Origin: Caenispirillum bisanense
Lineage (GTDB): Bacteria > Pseudomonadota > Alphaproteobacteria > Rhodospirillales > UBA2165
Assembly (NCBI GenBank): GCA_945877815.1
Contig: CAMDWJ010000002.1
Span: 100,305 to 164,304 of the forward strand
Reading direction: 5' to 3'
Length of the DNA: 64,000 nt
In this document: in pieces, positions 26,362 to 34,871 of the stretch
Layout of the letters: the number at the start of each line of letters is the position of its first letter
Numbering within the stretch: the stretch's first letter is position 1
Position numbers and translations under genes: made by a program
The notes under the pieces: generated by a model
Databases searched by the model: none
The model's input: the letters and a program-made list of their open reading frames with translations, nothing else
Told to the model about the DNA's origin: nothing

Positions 26362-27156
26362 TCAGGCCACGATATGTAAGGCGCGGTCGGCATAGGTGAC
26401 CGATCCGGTGAGCGGCCCGCCGGCCTCGCTCGCGAGAAACGCCGCGACCTGGCCGACCTCGTCGATGCCGACAAGCTGGTTAGACGGAGTGCGCTCGCGT
26501 ATGCGGTCGAGCAATTCGTCGAAGCGATCGATCCCGGTGGCGGCGCGCGTCTTGATGGGACCGGCTGACAGGGCATGCGCGCGAATGCCGAACCCGGCGA
26601 GATCGGTCGCCAAGGTGCGCACGGTCGATTCCAGCGCCGCCTTCACCGGCCCCATCAGATTGTAATTCTCGACCACGCGGTCGGCGCCGTAGAAGGTCAC
26701 CGTGATCAGGCTGCCGCCTTCGGTCATCAAGGGCAGCGACAGCTTGGCCATGCGCACGAAGGAATGGCACGAAATATCCATCGCCATGGCGAAGCCGTCG
26801 GCCGAGCAATTGACGAGGTTGGTGTGCAGATCCTCGCGCGGCGCATAGGCGATCGAATGAAGCAGGAAATCCAGCCCGCCCCATTCGCCGGCGATCCGCT
26901 CGAACACCGATTCCAACTGGCCTGCGATGCGCACGTCGTAGGGTGCAAGGATGGAAGCCCCCAGCGCTTCGGCCAGCGGCCGCACGAAGGGCTCGGATTT
27001 GGCGTTGAGATAGGTGACGGCGATCTCCGCCCCAGCGGCGCGGAAGGCGCGCGCGCAGCCATAGGCGATAGAGCTGTCGTTGGCGATACCGACGACGAGG
27101 CCGCGCTTGCCGGCGAGATTGATCGTCGATTTCATCGGCGCTTGGATGGAATTCAT
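26362..27156 (-). CDS. fabI: Enoyl-[acyl-carrier-protein] reductase FabI
   Basis: 264 residues from the ATG at 27156 (MNSIQAPMKSTINLAG). Atypical SDR features of FabI: GLVVGIANDSSIAYGCARAF for NAD(P)H, FLLHSIAYAP, and the active-site Y-x6-K in ENYNLMGPVKAALES, with a second Tyr in TFYGADRV. It catalyses the last step of the fatty acid elongation cycle. The usual SIAFAP/SYYGAE pattern is slightly altered (SIAYAP, TFYGAD), so this may be a second FabI-type paralogue. Confidence 0.88.
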   Translation of the reverse strand: MNSIQAPMKSTINLAGKRGLVVGIANDSSIAYGCARAFRAAGAEIAVTYLNAKSEPFVRPLAEALGASILAPYDVRIAGQLESVFERIAGEWGGLDFLLHSIAYAPREDLHTNLVNCSADGFAMAMDISCHSFVRMAKLSLPLMTEGGSLITVTFYGADRVVENYNLMGPVKAALESTVRTLATDLAGFGIRAHALSAGPIKTRAATGIDRFDELLDRIRERTPSNQLVGIDEVGQVAAFLASEAGGPLTGSVTYADRALHIVA

Positions 27157-27259
27157 GGAATGGCCCCGATAGGAAAGACAAGGGCGCACGGCCCCAATAC
27201 CCCCAGCTTTAGCGGGACACTCTTACAAGCTGATGACAGCGCGGGTGCCCGCGAATCCC

Positions 27260-27922
27260 TTAAGGCGCGCGTCCACCCCACAGGCGTTGCCACCAATTGG
27301 CGCGGTCGTGCGATCCGGGAACGATCGCGCCGTCGGCGGAGAGGGAAAAGACTTTGAGCCCGACCGTGCCGATGTGTTCGTAACGTTCCGAGATCGGGCG
27401 CGCATGGCGCGCCGTTTCGGCATCGAGCAGCGCGAAAAATGCGTCGGTCATCAGGACATATTCGGGCTCGCGCACGCCGTTCTTGAGCAGGCGATGGGCA
27501 AGGATGACATCCTCGCCCGCCATTTCCTCGAACTGCCGGATCGTGCGAAACGCCGCCGTGCCCTTGTGAACGATGGCCTTGAGACGAAGACCGCGGATGT
27601 TTTGGCAGGCCTCGCACGGACAGAAGGATCGTTCGTTGGACAGCGCCACGGCTTTCGCCTTGAAGGCCGGGAAGAGATCGAAGACTTGCCGCGCGATATC
27701 CTGCACGGCGGCGGTCTCGTCGTCGCCGACGACCGCATACATCAGCGCCGCGTCGCCTTCGAACTTGTTGAGGACCAACGGAAAGGCCGCGTTGTCGACA
27801 ATATTTTCGAGAAGCTGCGAGATCACCTCGTGCGCGTGCACGAGACTGTCTTTGTGGAACTTGATGAATTCGGTGTAGCCGCCGATATCGACGATCACCA
27901 AGGCAACGTTTTTGACATCCAT
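27260..27922 (-). CDS. DUF2652 family, nucleotide cyclase-like protein
   Basis: 220 residues, cytoplasmic. The start VALVIVDIGGYTEFIKFH and the later LNKFEGDAALMYAV reproduce the two metal-Asp positions of class III cyclases (DxxGYT and KxxGDxxM), and the rest fits DUF2652. A CPCEACQNI motif near residue 102 holds three cysteines. Lys/Arg residues for catalysis are not obvious, so it may bind rather than make cyclic nucleotide. It follows the 373-residue hypothetical by 57 bases on the same strand. Confidence 0.78.
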   Translation of the reverse strand: MDVKNVALVIVDIGGYTEFIKFHKDSLVHAHEVISQLLENIVDNAAFPLVLNKFEGDAALMYAVVGDDETAAVQDIARQVFDLFPAFKAKAVALSNERSFCPCEACQNIRGLRLKAIVHKGTAAFRTIRQFEEMAGEDVILAHRLLKNGVREPEYVLMTDAFFALLDAETARHARPISERYEHIGTVGLKVFSLSADGAIVPGSHDRANWWQRLWGGRAP

Positions 27923-27979
27923 ATCGGTTCCAGTTTCCGGTACGTGGCGATTGCGCCCGTGCGGTGCACGGGGGCTTGC

Positions 27980-29101
27980 TTAGACGGCGTCGAGGAATTC
28001 GCTATATTGCGTATAGCGCCAATTGTTGTCGCTGAGCGTCAGCCCGGCGGTGGCGCACAATTGCGCCGCGATATCGAGCACCCAGCCGATGCGCGCCAGC
28101 GCCGCACCCGTCTCCTTCATATTGGCGCGCACGCCCGCCACTGTGAGATCGAGCGACGCGAATTCGCCCTGGCAGCGCGCGAGCAAATGCCCTGCGAGTT
28201 CGCAATCGTGCCCGGCGCGCCAATTGCACAGCACGACCAGTAGGCGCGTCCAGGCGATCTCGATCCGGTCGGGTTTGAACAGCACGCTTTCGCGCAGCCA
28301 GGCCGCATCCATCGCGCGCAACAGATGCGTGCCGAATTCGCCGATATCGGCAGCGAGCGCGCCGAACCTGTCTTGGGCGATCGTCAATTCGGGAGGCTTC
28401 GCCCCACCTTCCAGGAACAGAAAGCCGATATTGGGGATAGCACTCGCCACGTTGAGATCCGTGCAAGGGGCGGCGCGATAGCGCGGATCGGAGAAATCCA
28501 CATCGGCGCGGGGGCGCGGCCCGCCGCCCGCCAACCAAAGATCGGCCAGCGCCTTAAGCCGGTGCGAGGATTCCGCGATCTCGCGCGCCTGATCGTATTT
28601 GTGCAGCGAGTGATAGCGCGCATGCTGGCGATGAATGTGGGAGATGTCCTTCAGCACGCCGAGGTCGGCTTCCGCGCCCGCCTGCGAACCCGCCACCGCG
28701 CCGCGCATCTGCGCCGCCACCGCCGGCCCGATCAACGGATGCGCGGCGAAGTCGCCCGCCGGCGCCATCTCACGCCCCAACGGGGCCAGCGCCGCCAGAC
28801 ACTGCGCATAGGCCATATGGGCGAGCAATTCGGCAGATCGCCCGCTGTGGCCTTCGAGATCCGTCAGCGCGCGCACGGCCGTTTCCAATTCCAGGGCTGC
28901 GCGCGCCGCCGCAATCCCTGAACGAATCATCTCAGTCTCGAAGGCGCCGCCGAAGCTCGCGGCGGCATGCCCGCGCAATTGGCCGGCCAGCGCCCCCAAT
29001 CTCAAACGCGCAGGCACGGCCTCAGCCGGACGCGCCAAGTGATCCGCGATCTCACGCGTGGCCGCCAGCACGGCGCCCGCGATTGAGACGAAATCCGCCA
29101 T
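27980..29101 (-). CDS. Hypothetical protein, mostly helical
   Basis: 373 residues, no signal peptide or membrane span. Rich in Ala and Leu, apparently all alpha-helical, with scattered conserved-looking Trp/His/Cys residues (HIHRQHARYHSLHKYDQ near 170-185; VVLCNWRAGHDCELAGHLLARC near 300). I do not recognise the family. It is divergent from the OmpA-like gene, with 160 bases between them, and lies just upstream of the DUF2652 gene on the same strand. Normal GC and codon use, so a resident gene. Confidence 0.7.
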   Translation of the reverse strand: MADFVSIAGAVLAATREIADHLARPAEAVPARLRLGALAGQLRGHAAASFGGAFETEMIRSGIAAARAALELETAVRALTDLEGHSGRSAELLAHMAYAQCLAALAPLGREMAPAGDFAAHPLIGPAVAAQMRGAVAGSQAGAEADLGVLKDISHIHRQHARYHSLHKYDQAREIAESSHRLKALADLWLAGGGPRPRADVDFSDPRYRAAPCTDLNVASAIPNIGFLFLEGGAKPPELTIAQDRFGALAADIGEFGTHLLRAMDAAWLRESVLFKPDRIEIAWTRLLVVLCNWRAGHDCELAGHLLARCQGEFASLDLTVAGVRANMKETGAALARIGWVLDIAAQLCATAGLTLSDNNWRYTQYSEFLDAV

Positions 29102-29261
29102 AGTTTTGCCTTCCCGATCTGCGCTTATCGTGTCTGCCAGAATTATGTGCTTGGCGCATCATGAGCGCCGGCGGGAACGGATCGCAACCGGTTGTGTGCG
29201 GCGGCAGGCTTGGTTATGGTGACGCACACGACGCAGCCACGTTCGTAGCCAATAAGCAGCA

Positions 29262-30488
29262 ATGGGACGCACGATGTTTGGGCGCACACTAATCGGTGCT
29301 GTTTCGCTTGCAGCCCTCGCCATCACTCTGACGCCACTCCATCGGGCGGCCGCACAATTGGTGCCGGTCGACCCAAGCAATTCCGTGCTGATCGATCTCG
29401 GCGCGATCGACGGCGGGCGAGGTGCTCCCGTCGTTGGCGGATCGCGGACCGGCGTCGGCTCAGGCCTGCTGGGCACCATGCCAGGTGGGTCAGGCCAGTT
29501 GCTGCTGCCGCCGCAAAGCACACCTTCCTCGCGCCTGCTGACCCCCGAGGGGCGCACCGCGACCGTCCGCGATCCCCAAGCTGAAACCATGCCCGAGGCG
29601 ATGCCCGAGCGAGCGCCCCGCCGTGCCGCAGCTGCCCCGCAGCCGAAGGCACCAGCCCAGCCGAAAATGGCTGCGGCCCCGGCACAGCCCAAAGCCGCTC
29701 CGGCCGCCCAACCCAAAGCCGCCCCCGCTTTGCCGCAGATCGCCCTGCCGAGCGTTCCGGCCCCCGCTGCCCCAAGCATGGCCGCACCCAGCACGCCCGC
29801 GCCGAGCCGATCGGACAGCGGCCCGCTGGCACTGAATGCCACGCCCACACCGCCCCCCTCAGTGACCCCGCCGCCCGATATTCCGGCGATGACGGTCGTC
29901 GGCCCGCAAGCCTCGCTCCTGGCACCCATCCCGGCCGCCCCCAAGACGACAGCCGCACCCCCGGCCGCCAACAAGGCCAGCACTCCGCCCGCCGCGAAAT
30001 CTGGCAGCCCGACCCCACCGCCCGTCATCGCGGCACCCAAAGCGCCGGACGCACCGAGCGCCGCCGCCCCGACTGCTCCCAGCGTGGCAGCCCCTAGCAC
30101 TCCGGCACAGGCGCCGCAGCAACAGGCCGCGCTGCCGCCGGCGACCAAGGGACCCAGCCCCGCTCCGGCCGCCACCGCCGACAGCCTCGAAATCCGCTTC
30201 GCAATGGGCGATGCCAACCTCACCAACGAAGCCAAGGCGGCGCTCGACAAGCTCAGCGACGGCCTGAAGAACAACGAAAAAAGCCGGCTGCAATTGCTCG
30301 CCTATGCCAGCGAAGATCAGATCTCGCCGAGCAAGGCGCGCCGCCTGTCGCTGAGCCGCGCGCTCGCCGTGCGCTCGCACCTGATCGCCAAGGGCATCCG
30401 CAGCACCCGCATCGACGTGCGCGCGCTCGGCGATCAGATTCCGGGCGGCGAACCCAACCGCGTCGACCTGAAGGTCACGGATCGTTGA
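29262..30488 (+). CDS. OmpA-family periplasmic protein with long Pro/Ala linker
   Basis: 408 residues. Signal peptide to about residue 32 (TLTPLHRAAAQ; ATG at 29274 is an alternative start), a ~250-residue Pro/Ala/Lys-rich linker made of APAQPKAAP-like units, and a C-terminal OmpA-like domain (about 308-408). The peptidoglycan-binding pattern is degraded: the usual GHTD is ASED, while LSLSRALAVRSHLIAKGI and a single Arg in EPNRVDLKV remain. First gene of a three-gene unit with MotA-like and MotB-like proteins (46-base gap to the next). It may span the periplasm as a tether. Confidence 0.85.
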   Translation: MGRTMFGRTLIGAVSLAALAITLTPLHRAAAQLVPVDPSNSVLIDLGAIDGGRGAPVVGGSRTGVGSGLLGTMPGGSGQLLLPPQSTPSSRLLTPEGRTATVRDPQAETMPEAMPERAPRRAAAAPQPKAPAQPKMAAAPAQPKAAPAAQPKAAPALPQIALPSVPAPAAPSMAAPSTPAPSRSDSGPLALNATPTPPPSVTPPPDIPAMTVVGPQASLLAPIPAAPKTTAAPPAANKASTPPAAKSGSPTPPPVIAAPKAPDAPSAAAPTAPSVAAPSTPAQAPQQQAALPPATKGPSPAPAATADSLEIRFAMGDANLTNEAKAALDKLSDGLKNNEKSRLQLLAYASEDQISPSKARRLSLSRALAVRSHLIAKGIRSTRIDVRALGDQIPGGEPNRVDLKVTDR

Positions 30489-30534
30489 ACGGACGGCCGA
30501 TGATGCCGCCGCGACACTTTGGTATTCTCAACCG

Positions 30535-31614
30535 ATGACTTCTCCGCAGCGCTTCGTCATCCGCATGATCGCTTTCGTGGTCGCTGTCGCGGTTGTCTGC
30601 GTCATCATGAACGAGCCGCTGCGCCGAGCCTTCTCGGCCAATTATGCACTCAACGGCCTGATCCTCGGCGTGATGCTGATCGGCATTGCCTACAATTTCC
30701 GCCAGGTGATGATGCTCTATCCCGAGGTCGCGTGGCTCGAACGCTTCCGCCGCAACGGGCCGGCCTTGTCGGGATCGCGCAACCCGCGCCTGCTCGCCCC
30801 GATGGCGCGCATGCTGGGCGAACGCGAAAAAGTATCCCTCTCGCCGATGTCGATGCGCTATCTGCTCGACGGCATCGCGTCGCGCCTCGATGAATCGCGC
30901 GAGCTGTCTCGCTACACCGTCGGCCTGCTGATCTTCCTCGGATTGCTCGGCACCTTCTGGGGCCTGCTCGAAACCGTGGCCTCGATCCGCGACGTCATCA
31001 ATAGCCTGACCGTGGTGGGCGGTGCCGATTTCGCCACCGTCTTCTCGAACCTCAAGACCGGTCTCGCAGCACCGCTGACCGGGATGGGCACCTCGTTCTC
31101 GTCCTCGCTGTTCGGGCTCGCCGGATCGCTGGTGTTGGGCTTTCTCGACCTACAAGCCGGCCAGGCGCAGAACCGGTTCTATAACGATCTCGAAGAATGG
31201 CTCTCGAGCCTCACGCGGCTGCCGTCGGGCGCACTCGGCAGCGTCTCAGAGGGCGACCAAGCGGTGCCGGCTTATGTGCAGGCGCTGCTCGAACAGACCG
31301 CCGAAAGCCTCGAAAACCTGCAGCGCACCTTGGCGCGCGGCGAGGAGCGCAACATCCAAGCGAGCAACGCGCTGATCCTGCTGACGGATCGGCTGGGGGC
31401 ACTCGGCGATCTCAAGACCGCGATCGAACGCATGGCGGTATCGCGCCAGGGCGGCGGCATGGACGAGCAGACGCAGACTCATATCCGCAATCTCGACGTC
31501 TATGTCGCGCGCCTGCTCGAAGAGCTGTCGACCGGGCGCGACGATCTGATCCAACAGCTGCGCAGCGAAATCAAGCTGCTCGCCCGCACGATCGCCGCCC
31601 GCGGCAAAGAGTAG
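30535..31614 (+). CDS. MotA/TolQ/ExbB-like proton channel subunit
   Basis: 359 residues with four membrane spans: about 8-26, 36-55, 126-147 and 182-203. TM3 holds LGLLGTFWGLLETVA, the MotA/TolQ channel motif, and TM4 is preceded by APLTGMGTSFSSSLFGLAGSL. A ~150-residue cytoplasmic C-terminal part is coiled coil. It would form the pentameric ring of a proton-driven stator with the MotB-like protein encoded next. It is not the flagellar MotA, which lacks this tail and has a PilZ/FliG-contact loop. Confidence 0.88.
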   Translation: MTSPQRFVIRMIAFVVAVAVVCVIMNEPLRRAFSANYALNGLILGVMLIGIAYNFRQVMMLYPEVAWLERFRRNGPALSGSRNPRLLAPMARMLGEREKVSLSPMSMRYLLDGIASRLDESRELSRYTVGLLIFLGLLGTFWGLLETVASIRDVINSLTVVGGADFATVFSNLKTGLAAPLTGMGTSFSSSLFGLAGSLVLGFLDLQAGQAQNRFYNDLEEWLSSLTRLPSGALGSVSEGDQAVPAYVQALLEQTAESLENLQRTLARGEERNIQASNALILLTDRLGALGDLKTAIERMAVSRQGGGMDEQTQTHIRNLDVYVARLLEELSTGRDDLIQQLRSEIKLLARTIAARGKE

Positions 31615-31619
31615 AGGCG

Positions 31620-31800
31620 GAGCATGATCCGGCTATTCCGAATCGCCTGCGTTGCTATCCGACGAGGCGATCCACTAGGCGCGCCGCACAGGGCGATGCG
31701 GCCTCATCGGACAAGCGGCGCAACGCAGCGGGCGTCCGTCGGATTGCGACCCGTAGGGCCGGGATCGGCGCAGGCGGTTCGGAATAGCCGGGTCATGCTC
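31620..31800. repeat. 181-bp palindromic element with 32-bp terminal inverted repeats
   Basis: Bases 31620-31651 and the reverse complement of 31769-31800 match at 30 of 32 positions; both begin GAGCATGA. A second, inner inverted repeat (CGTTGC...CCGA(C/T)GAGGC) makes the element nearly self-complementary. It fills the whole gap between the MotA-like stop and the MotB-like start and has no ORF. It resembles in its ends the GAGCATGATC palindromes I recall from Rhizobiales. No clear target duplication is visible. Confidence 0.85.
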
Positions 31801-31802
31801 TG

Positions 31803-32951
31803 ATGGCCCTGTCGAGGCGCACACAATACCGCATGGATATCTGGCCCGGCTTCGTCGATGCGCTGACGACGCTGCTGATGATCATCATCTTCCTGCTGAC
31901 CGTCTTCGTGCTGGCGCAATTCTTCCTGAGCGAAGCGCTGTCGGGGCGCGACAAGGCACTCGATCAATTGCGCTCCGAGATGATAGAACTGACCGAAATT
32001 CTCTCGCTCGAACGCAAGACCAATACCGATCTGCGTGCCCAGGTCTCGACGCTCTCGAGCGAGCTGCAAACCTCGATAGGCTTACGCGACAATCTCACCG
32101 CGCAATTGAGCGCGCTCGGCCTGCGCGCCGCGACCGCCGAGGAACAGGCGCTCCGCTTCAAGGGCGAACTCGACGAGGTTTCGGCCGACCGCGACAAGCT
32201 GGTCAGCGATATCGAAGCACTGGCGGCACTGCGCGCCGATCTCGAAGAAAAGGCGAAAGCGGCCCTCGCCGATGCCTCGCAGAAGAACGAGCAGCTCATC
32301 ACCGAGAAAAACCTGTCGGAAACGGCGCGCGCCCAGGTCGCACTTCTCAACCAGCAACTGCGTACCTTGCGCGACCAGATGTCGCAATTGACCGCCGCAC
32401 TCGACGTGTCGGAAAAGATCTCGAAGGACCAGCAAGTCCGCATCACCAATCTCGGCTCGCGCCTTAATGCGGCGCTGGCGAGCCGCGTGCAGGAACTGAC
32501 CAAGTTCCGCTCTGAATTCTTCGGGCGCCTGCGCGAGATTCTCGGCAATCAACCGGGCATCCGCATCGTCGGCGACCGCTTCGTCTTTCAATCGGAGGTC
32601 CTGTTCCCGTCGGGCACCGCCGATCTCAACGAAGGCGGCCAGAAGCAAATCGCCGAACTTGCCAAGACGCTCATCGAAATCGCGAAAAAAATTCCGAACG
32701 ACATCGATTGGGTGCTGCAAGTGGACGGCCATACCGACCGCGCGCCCATCGCGACGGCGCGTTTTCCATCGAACTGGGAGCTCTCGACCGCGCGCGCGAC
32801 ATCGGTCGTGCGCGTGCTGGTGCAAGAAGGAATCGCGCCGCAACATCTGGCCGCGGCAGGCTTCGGCGAATTCCAACCCATCGATCCCGCCGACGATCCC
32901 TCGGCGCGCGCGCGCAACCGCCGCATCGAACTCAAGCTGACGCAGCGATGA
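31803..32951 (+). CDS. MotB-like peptidoglycan-anchored stator protein
   Basis: 382 residues. One N-terminal membrane span (about 15-38) with the proton-carrying Asp in GFVDALTTLLMIIIFLL, then a ~200-residue coiled coil, and a C-terminal OmpA/MotB domain: SEVLFPSGTADLNEGG, VDGHTDRAPI, WELSTARATSVVR and the cell-wall Arg pair in ARNRRIELK. Partner of the MotA-like subunit. The coiled coil is far longer than in flagellar MotB, so the anchor domain can reach the wall across a wide periplasm. Its ribosome site would lie inside the palindromic element. Confidence 0.9.
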   Translation: MALSRRTQYRMDIWPGFVDALTTLLMIIIFLLTVFVLAQFFLSEALSGRDKALDQLRSEMIELTEILSLERKTNTDLRAQVSTLSSELQTSIGLRDNLTAQLSALGLRAATAEEQALRFKGELDEVSADRDKLVSDIEALAALRADLEEKAKAALADASQKNEQLITEKNLSETARAQVALLNQQLRTLRDQMSQLTAALDVSEKISKDQQVRITNLGSRLNAALASRVQELTKFRSEFFGRLREILGNQPGIRIVGDRFVFQSEVLFPSGTADLNEGGQKQIAELAKTLIEIAKKIPNDIDWVLQVDGHTDRAPIATARFPSNWELSTARATSVVRVLVQEGIAPQHLAAAGFGEFQPIDPADDPSARARNRRIELKLTQR

Positions 32952-32976
32952 TGAAAATTCGTATCGAAAAAGGAAG

Positions 32977-33080
32977 AGCCGTCATGAGCGGACTTGATCC
33001 GCGCATCCACGAGTCTTTTCGCGCTATCGCGCTCTCGTCCGTGGATGGCGGCAATAAATGCGGCCATGACGACATCTTTC
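32977..33080. repeat. Family B intergenic repeat, inverted copy
   Basis: Carries ATGAGCGGACTTGATCCGCGCATCCACGAG, then CTTTTCGCGCTATCGCGCTCT and CGTGGATGGCGGCAATAAATGCGGCCATGAC, the reverse-complement layout of the element at 26205-26322. It lies between the MotB-like gene and the MFS gene. Confidence 0.85.
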
Positions 33081-33108
33081 ATAACGTTCGTTAACCCCGG
33101 TTCCCAAG

Positions 33109-34332
33109 ATGCCCCTCCCCAATTTCAAGACCGCGACGTTTGTGCTGTTCGTCGTCGTTACGGTCAATCTGATCGGCTTCGGCATCGTGATCCCACTGCT
33201 GCCGTTCTACGGTCAGCATTATGGCGCAACGCCGGACGAAGTGGCGCTGCTGCTCGCCGTCTATTCGGGTACTCAGTTCGTGACCGCGCCCCTGTGGGGC
33301 TGGGCGAGCGACCGTTACGGTCGCCGCCCGATCCTGATCGTATCGCTCGCCGGGACGCTTGTCAGTTACCTGTGGCTCGCCTATGCGCCGGACTTGGCAC
33401 AGCTATTCTGGTCGCGTGCACTGGCCGGCATCATGGCGGGCAGCATTTCCGGCGCCTTCGCCTATATGGCCGATATTACAGACGAGTCCAACCGTGCGCG
33501 CGGCATGGGCATGATCGGCGCCGCCTTCGGACTCGGCTTCATCGCCGGGCCGGCGATCGGCGGGCTGCTCGCGGGCGCCGACCCACAGACGACGGACTAC
33601 CGCCTGCCGGCCTTCGCCGCGGTCGCTTTTTCCGCCGCCGCCTTCATCCTGTGCTTGGCTCTGCTCAAGGAATCGCTGCCGCCGGAAATCCGCCGCGAAC
33701 GCGCCCAGCGAAGCGCTGCGGTGCGTCGGCACGAATATTGGTCGACGCTCGGCCGCGCCGATGTGCGACTGATCTTGGTGCTGACCTTCATCGCTGTCTT
33801 CGCCTTCGCCGGGCTCGAGGCCGTCTTCGCTTTGTGGACAGAACGGACATACGGTTGGGGCGTGCTGCAAAACGGCTATGTCTTTGCCTTCTTGGGCGTG
33901 ATCTCGGCCCTGATTCAAGGCGGTCTCATCGGCCGACTCACCAAAAGGTTCGGCGACGCCGGCATGGTCCGCCAGGGCTTCCTCGCCCTCGCCGTCGGTC
34001 TGGCCGCGATACCCTTCGCCACCAATCTGCCCCTGCTGCTGTGCGCCCTAGTGATCGCAACCTATGGCTTCAGCGTCTCAACCCCGGCGCTCAACAGTCT
34101 GCTGACCCTGAGCGCCCCAGCCGCCACAATCGGTGGCGTCATCGGCTTCGGCCGCTCGGCCTCGACCCTGGCGCGCGCCTTCGGGCCCGCCTTCGCGGGT
34201 TATGTATTCACCCTGTTCGGCAAGGATTGGCCGTTTTTTGCCGGGGCCCTCATTTTGGTTGTGGTCCTAGCGCTCAGCAGCCGCCTGATCGCCGATTCGA
34301 GCGGCCAAGCGAAAAGCCCAGTGAACAAATAG
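33109..34332 (+). CDS. MFS transporter, TCR/Tet-like
   Basis: 407 residues with about twelve membrane spans. The loop 2-3 motif [16 protein letters not shown] and the TM5 antiporter motif [16 protein letters not shown] are those of TetA-type drug/proton antiporters. Substrate cannot be told; many alphaproteobacterial homologues have no known drug. It has no regulator next to it. A family B repeat separates it from the stator operon. Confidence 0.9.
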   Translation: MPLPNFKTATFVLFVVVTVNLIGFGIVIPLLPFYGQHYGATPDEVALLLAVYSGTQFVTAPLWGWASDRYGRRPILIVSLAGTLVSYLWLAYAPDLAQLFWSRALAGIMAGSISGAFAYMADITDESNRARGMGMIGAAFGLGFIAGPAIGGLLAGADPQTTDYRLPAFAAVAFSAAAFILCLALLKESLPPEIRRERAQRSAAVRRHEYWSTLGRADVRLILVLTFIAVFAFAGLEAVFALWTERTYGWGVLQNGYVFAFLGVISALIQGGLIGRLTKRFGDAGMVRQGFLALAVGLAAIPFATNLPLLLCALVIATYGFSVSTPALNSLLTLSAPAATIGGVIGFGRSASTLARAFGPAFAGYVFTLFGKDWPFFAGALILVVVLALSSRLIADSSGQAKSPVNK

Positions 34333-34429
34333 CCCGGAAACCAGCGCTCCGCGCTTGCGTCAGGGGGGCTGTTTGGCTATACAGCGCCCTTCCCGCGAAC
34401 CAGAGTGTCGCGCGCCCAGGAGCCAGGCC

Positions 34430-34660
34430 ATGAAGAAGGACATCCACCCCGCATATCACGAGATCAAGGTCGTGATGACGGACGGCACCGAATTCACGAC
34501 CCGTTCGACCCTGGGCGAACCCGGCCACTCGCTCCGCCTCGACATCGATCCGAAATCGCATCCGGCTTGGACCGGCGAACACCGCCTGATCGATACCGCT
34601 GGACAGGTTTCGAAGTTCAACAAGCGCTTCGGCAATCTCGGTTTGAAGAACACGAATTAG
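34430..34660 (+). CDS. rpmE: 50S ribosomal protein L31
   Basis: 76 residues from the ATG at 34430 ([20 protein letters not shown]), with the family's SHPAWTGEH and [17 protein letters not shown]. It lacks the CxxC zinc cysteines (C- type), as is usual in Alphaproteobacteria. Monocistronic between an MFS gene and the cyclase gene. Confidence 0.96.
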   Translation: MKKDIHPAYHEIKVVMTDGTEFTTRSTLGEPGHSLRLDIDPKSHPAWTGEHRLIDTAGQVSKFNKRFGNLGLKNTN

Positions 34661-34871
34661 TCGACGCCAAAGCCGGCTGGCCGTTCGTCTAACGGCTTGT
34701 ACGGATTGAAAACTTCATCTGTTTCGATATAGTGATTCAGGATCACGTGGCGCCCGCTTGGGTATTATGTGGTTTGTTCATAAAAAACTAAACATGCTCT
34801 GGTAGGGAATAACGGTGGGAGAACCCGCCGGTGCGGGTGTGTGTAATCCGCGAGAACTGGAATGAAGAAGC

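Noticed and set aside
31620..31800. Small gene or intact insertion sequence in the MotA-MotB gap
   Set aside because: No transposase-sized ORF fits in 181 bp; only the palindromic ends and inner hairpins are present.
29262..32951. Zorya antiphage system
   Set aside because: MotA/MotB-like proteins are present but there is no ZorC, ZorD helicase or ZorE nuclease nearby; an MFS transporter and L31 follow.
30535..32951. Flagellar motAB
   Set aside because: No flagellar genes are in the window, the MotB-like coiled coil is far too long and the MotA-like cytoplasmic region is a C-terminal coiled coil rather than the FliG-binding loop.
34661..34871. Riboswitch or small gene upstream of the membrane cyclase
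   Set aside because: A short GC hairpin (around 34835-34850) is visible, but no known riboswitch motif or convincing ORF.
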